Below are positions 61,519-64,000 of a stretch of 64,000 nt of DNA, in pieces (the stretch's first letter is position 1; each line of letters begins with the position of its first letter). The notes under the pieces were generated by a model. It ran no database searches. It had not been told where the DNA came from and saw only the letters and a program-made list of their open reading frames with translations. The position numbers and the translations under genes were made by a program. Location of the stretch: assembly GCF_028714215.1 (NCBI RefSeq), contig NZ_JAQTMS010000014.1, forward strand, positions 28,436 to 92,435. Reading direction: 5' to 3'. The DNA comes from Rhodoferax sp. Lineage in GTDB: Bacteria; Pseudomonadota; Gammaproteobacteria; Burkholderiales; Burkholderiaceae_C.

Positions 61519-63150
61519 CTAACCGGCGCTTTGCAGCGCCAGCCCGGCGTGCTCGCGCAGCGGGTGGAAGTGGATTTTGGGGAAGCGCTCCTGCGCCAGG
61601 CGCACGTCGTAAGGCGAGGTACACAGGTAGGCCAGGGTGTTGGCGGCGTCGCGCGCCATGCGCAGCGGGTAGGCGTCGCAAAAGGTCTTCAGCTCTGCGG
61701 AAGAGTCGGCGGTGATCCAGCGGGCACCGGTGTACTGGCTGCTCTCCAGCCGGATGTCGGCGTCGTACTCGCCTTTCAGGCGGTGCTGCACCACCTCGAA
61801 CTGCAACTGGCCGACGGCACCCAGCAGCATGTTGCCGCCGACCTCGGGCCGGAATACCTGGATCGCGCCTTCTTCACCCAACTGCGCCAGGCCTTGCTGC
61901 AACTGCTTGGTGCGCAGCGGGTTTTTCAGCACCACGGTCATGAACAGCTCGGGCGCGAAGAAGGGCAGGCCGGTGAATTGCAGATTGACCGAGCCGTCGG
62001 TGATGGTGTCGCCCAACTGCACGCCGCCGTGCGTGGTAAAGCCGACGATGTCGCCGGCATAGGCTTCGTTGACGGCCTCGCGGCGCTGGCTCATGAAGGT
62101 CACCACGCTGGTCGGACGCAACTCTTTGCCGGTGCGCATGACTTTGAGTTTCATGCCCGGCGTGTACTTGCCGGAGGCCATGCGGACAAAAGCAATGCGG
62201 TCGCGGTGCGCCGGGTCCATATTGGCCTGCACCTTGAACACCACGCCCGAGAAGGCCTCGTCGTCGGGCTGCATGACCTGGACCACCGGCTGCTTGTTGA
62301 CGATCATCGAACTGGTGCGCGGGCCGGGCGGCGGCGCCAGATCGACCAGTGCCTCCAGCACTTCCATGACGCCAAAGTTGTTAACGCCGGAACCGAAGAA
62401 AACAGGCGTCTGCTTGCCGGCCAGAAAGGCCTCCCGGTCCCAGCTGGGCGAGGCGCCGGTGGCCAATTCCATGCTCTCCATGGCGGTCTCGAACTCATGG
62501 CCAAAGCGCTTCAGCAAAGCGTCCCGATTCGTCAGCGGCATGGCGTCAAAGTCTTGCGGCAAGCGGGCGCTGCCGGACTCGAACACGGTCATCACCTGCG
62601 TGCGCAGGTTGATGATGCCGCCGAAGGTCTTGCCCTGGCCGACCGGCCAAGTCATGGGCACGCACGGCATGCCCAGTTCGCGCTCGATCTCGTCCAGAAT
62701 ATCCAGCGGCTCGCGCACTTCGCGGTCCATCTTGTTGACGAAGGTGATGATCGGCGTGTTGCGTTGCCGGCAGACCTCGATCAGGCGCCGCGTTTGCGCC
62801 TCCACGCCGTTGGCGGCGTCTATCACCATCAGGGCCGAGTCGACGGCGGTCAGCACGCGGTAGGTGTCTTCCGAGAAATCCTTGTGGCCGGGCGTGTCGA
62901 GCAGGTTGATGACATGGTCGCGGTAAACCATCTGCATGACCGAACTGGCGACCGAAATGCCGCGCTGCTTCTCGATCTCCATCCAGTCGCTGGTGGCGTG
63001 GCGCGTCGCCTTGCGCGCCTTCACCGAGCCGGCGATCTGGATCGCGCCCGAGAATAGCAACAGTTTTTCAGTCAGCGTGGTCTTGCCGGCGTCGGGGTGC
63101 GAGATGATGGCAAAAGTGCGGCGGCGGCGGGTTTCGTTGGCAAAAGACAC
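61519..63150 (-). CDS. prfC: Peptide chain release factor 3
   Basis: This 543-residue translational GTPase has G1 SHPDAGKTTLTEKLL, G3 DTPGHKDFSEDTYR and G4 NKMDRE, then the RF3-specific C-terminal domains (VGALQFEVVQHRLKGEYD-type sequence, here VGQLQFEVVQHRL). RF3 recycles RF1 and RF2 from the ribosome after termination. Confidence 0.96.
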   Translation of the reverse strand: MSFANETRRRRTFAIISHPDAGKTTLTEKLLLFSGAIQIAGSVKARKATRHATSDWMEIEKQRGISVASSVMQMVYRDHVINLLDTPGHKDFSEDTYRVLTAVDSALMVIDAANGVEAQTRRLIEVCRQRNTPIITFVNKMDREVREPLDILDEIERELGMPCVPMTWPVGQGKTFGGIINLRTQVMTVFESGSARLPQDFDAMPLTNRDALLKRFGHEFETAMESMELATGASPSWDREAFLAGKQTPVFFGSGVNNFGVMEVLEALVDLAPPPGPRTSSMIVNKQPVVQVMQPDDEAFSGVVFKVQANMDPAHRDRIAFVRMASGKYTPGMKLKVMRTGKELRPTSVVTFMSQRREAVNEAYAGDIVGFTTHGGVQLGDTITDGSVNLQFTGLPFFAPELFMTVVLKNPLRTKQLQQGLAQLGEEGAIQVFRPEVGGNMLLGAVGQLQFEVVQHRLKGEYDADIRLESSQYTGARWITADSSAELKTFCDAYPLRMARDAANTLAYLCTSPYDVRLAQERFPKIHFHPLREHAGLALQSAG

Positions 63151-63332
63151 AGGTAAATTCCAGTTGACTCCACGCGGGTGGAGGGCCTCGGATTCTAAAC
63201 GGCGGGCCGGGGCGGCGGTACTTTCCGCACGCAGGCAAATATGCCTTGCCGCTGATAGCGGTTTCAGGCTACAGTGTTTTCAAACAAAAAAAGTCCCTCA
63301 CCCGATCCGGCACCCACGATCTACAAACTCAA

Positions 63333-63605
63333 ATGACCATCCAGATATCCAAGGAAGCGCGCAAGGAGGTGATCGCTTCGATCGAGAGGTACTTCCAGGA
63401 AAACATGGACGAGAAGATCGGCAACATCGCGGCCGCGGAACTGCTGGCTTTTTTCCTCGAAGAAGTAGGCGCTATCGTCTACAACCAGGCGGTGGCTGAC
63501 GTGCAGCAGCGTTTGTTGTCTCGCATCGCGGAACTTGACATTGAGGTGCACGAAGACGAATTTCAATACTGGCGCAAGCTGGAGCGGCAGCGAAAAAGCA
63601 AGTAA
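63333..63605 (+). CDS. DUF2164 family protein
   Basis: The start is ATG 63333 (MTIQISKEARKEVIASIERY). The 90 residues match DUF2164 (YFQENMDEKIGNIAAAELLAF in parts; FLEEVGAIVYNQAV). The function is unknown. Its stop codon TAA coincides with the left end of a MITE-like element, suggesting insertion at the stop. Confidence 0.85.
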   Translation: MTIQISKEARKEVIASIERYFQENMDEKIGNIAAAELLAFFLEEVGAIVYNQAVADVQQRLLSRIAELDIEVHEDEFQYWRKLERQRKSK

Positions 63606-63876
63606 GAACTTGCCCGTAAATAATAGGGGGCCGCGTTGGAATGCAATCGGGATGAGTTGTTCGCCAACATCACGCCGCATGGGCTGCCTGCCCATGCAAG
63701 GGATTTGGTGGGCAAATCGCCCGATTTCATCCCAACCCGAAGGGCAAACGGATTTCCGGGCGGTCTGCGGTGTTAAAAAATCAGGCAAGGCAGAGAGCCT
63801 TGCCTTGGATTTTTCGCCTAGCATCCCATCCCGGAAATCCATTTGCGCGGCTCCCTATTATTTACGGGCAAGTTCT
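63605..63876. mobile_element. MITE-like element with 31-bp inverted ends
   Basis: The ends AGAACTTGCCCGTAAATAAT... (63605-63635) and its reverse complement (63846-63876) match at 30 of 31 bases. Flanking TAA on both sides may be a target duplication. Inside are further inverted repeats: GGATTTCCGGG/CCCGGAAATCC and GGCAAGG/CCTTGCC, so the whole unit could fold into a large cruciform. It has no convincing gene. An IS5-family transposase gene starts 53 bp further on. Confidence 0.75.
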
Positions 63877-63929
63877 AAGGATTTGATGATTAAGGTCCAC
63901 GCCCCAAGGGGCTGAAGCGTTACAGGCCG

Positions 63930-64000
63930 ATGAAACAACAAACCCTAGCCATGGCAGCCGATCAGACTTTCGAGAACTACCGCAAGCCCACGCGACGCGA
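63930..64000 (+). CDS. IS5-family transposase, N-terminal start
   Basis: Only 23 codons are in the window: MKQQTLAMAADQTFENYRKP followed by TRR. This is the typical opening of IS5-family (ISL2/IS1031-like) transposases. The left terminal repeat of the element must lie between 63877 and 63929 but could not be pinned down. Confidence 0.7.
   Translation, partial: MKQQTLAMAADQTFENYRKPTRR

Noticed and set aside
1..64000. CRISPR arrays, rRNA or tRNA genes
   Set aside because: No regularly spaced repeats, rRNA-like sequence or tRNA cloverleaf with CCA-type end was seen by eye; weak tRNAs could be missed without a search.

Overview
The window looks like a chromosome segment of a betaproteobacterium of the order Burkholderiales, most likely family Comamonadaceae (Rhodoferax or Polaromonas type). 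The grounds are high GC, the caa3-type cytochrome oxidase cluster with its Burkholderiales accessory genes (DUF2970, DUF2909), Bug/Tct solute-binding proteins, a tandem-fused UvrA, and small DUF1841, DUF2721, DUF1289 and DUF2164 genes. This is inference from gene content; no 16S or tRNA gene was seen.

Layout. 1-5.2 kb: end of a Tad/Flp pilus cluster (TadC end, TadD-like TPR lipoprotein), an Ig-repeat surface lipoprotein and an MshEN-type AAA ATPase. 5.4-8 kb: an RNA methyltransferase and a desaturase. 8-14.4 kb: an accessory region with three copies of a ~220-bp dispersed repeat, an integrase-less integron-like cassette array (upstream element, two cassettes, two attC-like sites), a lipoprotein gene, decayed DNA and an MlaF-like ATPase bracketed by two repeat copies. 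14.4-20 kb: GntR regulator, divergent class V aminotransferase, Tct tripartite carboxylate transporter and GlcG-like protein, with two candidate operators. 20-26.3 kb: housekeeping genes (DUF1841, thiolase, TauE, Kef antiporter with its oxidoreductase, ParA-like, MaoC). 26.4-27.35 kb: a solitary inverted cassette carrying the same upstream element as the first array. 27.5-38.8 kb: trmL, comF, BioC-like gene, then the aa3/caa3 oxidase operon with copper and heme A assembly genes (ctaG, surf1, ctaA, ctaB, sco). 38.8-51.5 kb: diguanylate cyclase, rhodanese, HAD phosphatase, AraC regulator and part of the leucine/isovalerate (liu) pathway, then small genes and an MHS transporter. 51.6-63.6 kb: giant UvrA, histone-deacetylase-like amidohydrolase, Bug protein, DUF2721, HAD phosphatase, prfC and DUF2164. 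63.6-64 kb: a MITE-like element abutting the start of an IS5-family transposase.

The most unusual signal is the pair of cassette loci. Each has a ~195-bp upstream element ending at a TTRRRY-like core, a conserved short leader ORF crossing that core, and then a promoterless small gene ending at an attC-like palindrome. Two of the three cassette proteins carry an Rx4H motif of the HEPN ribonuclease type. No integron integrase is visible.
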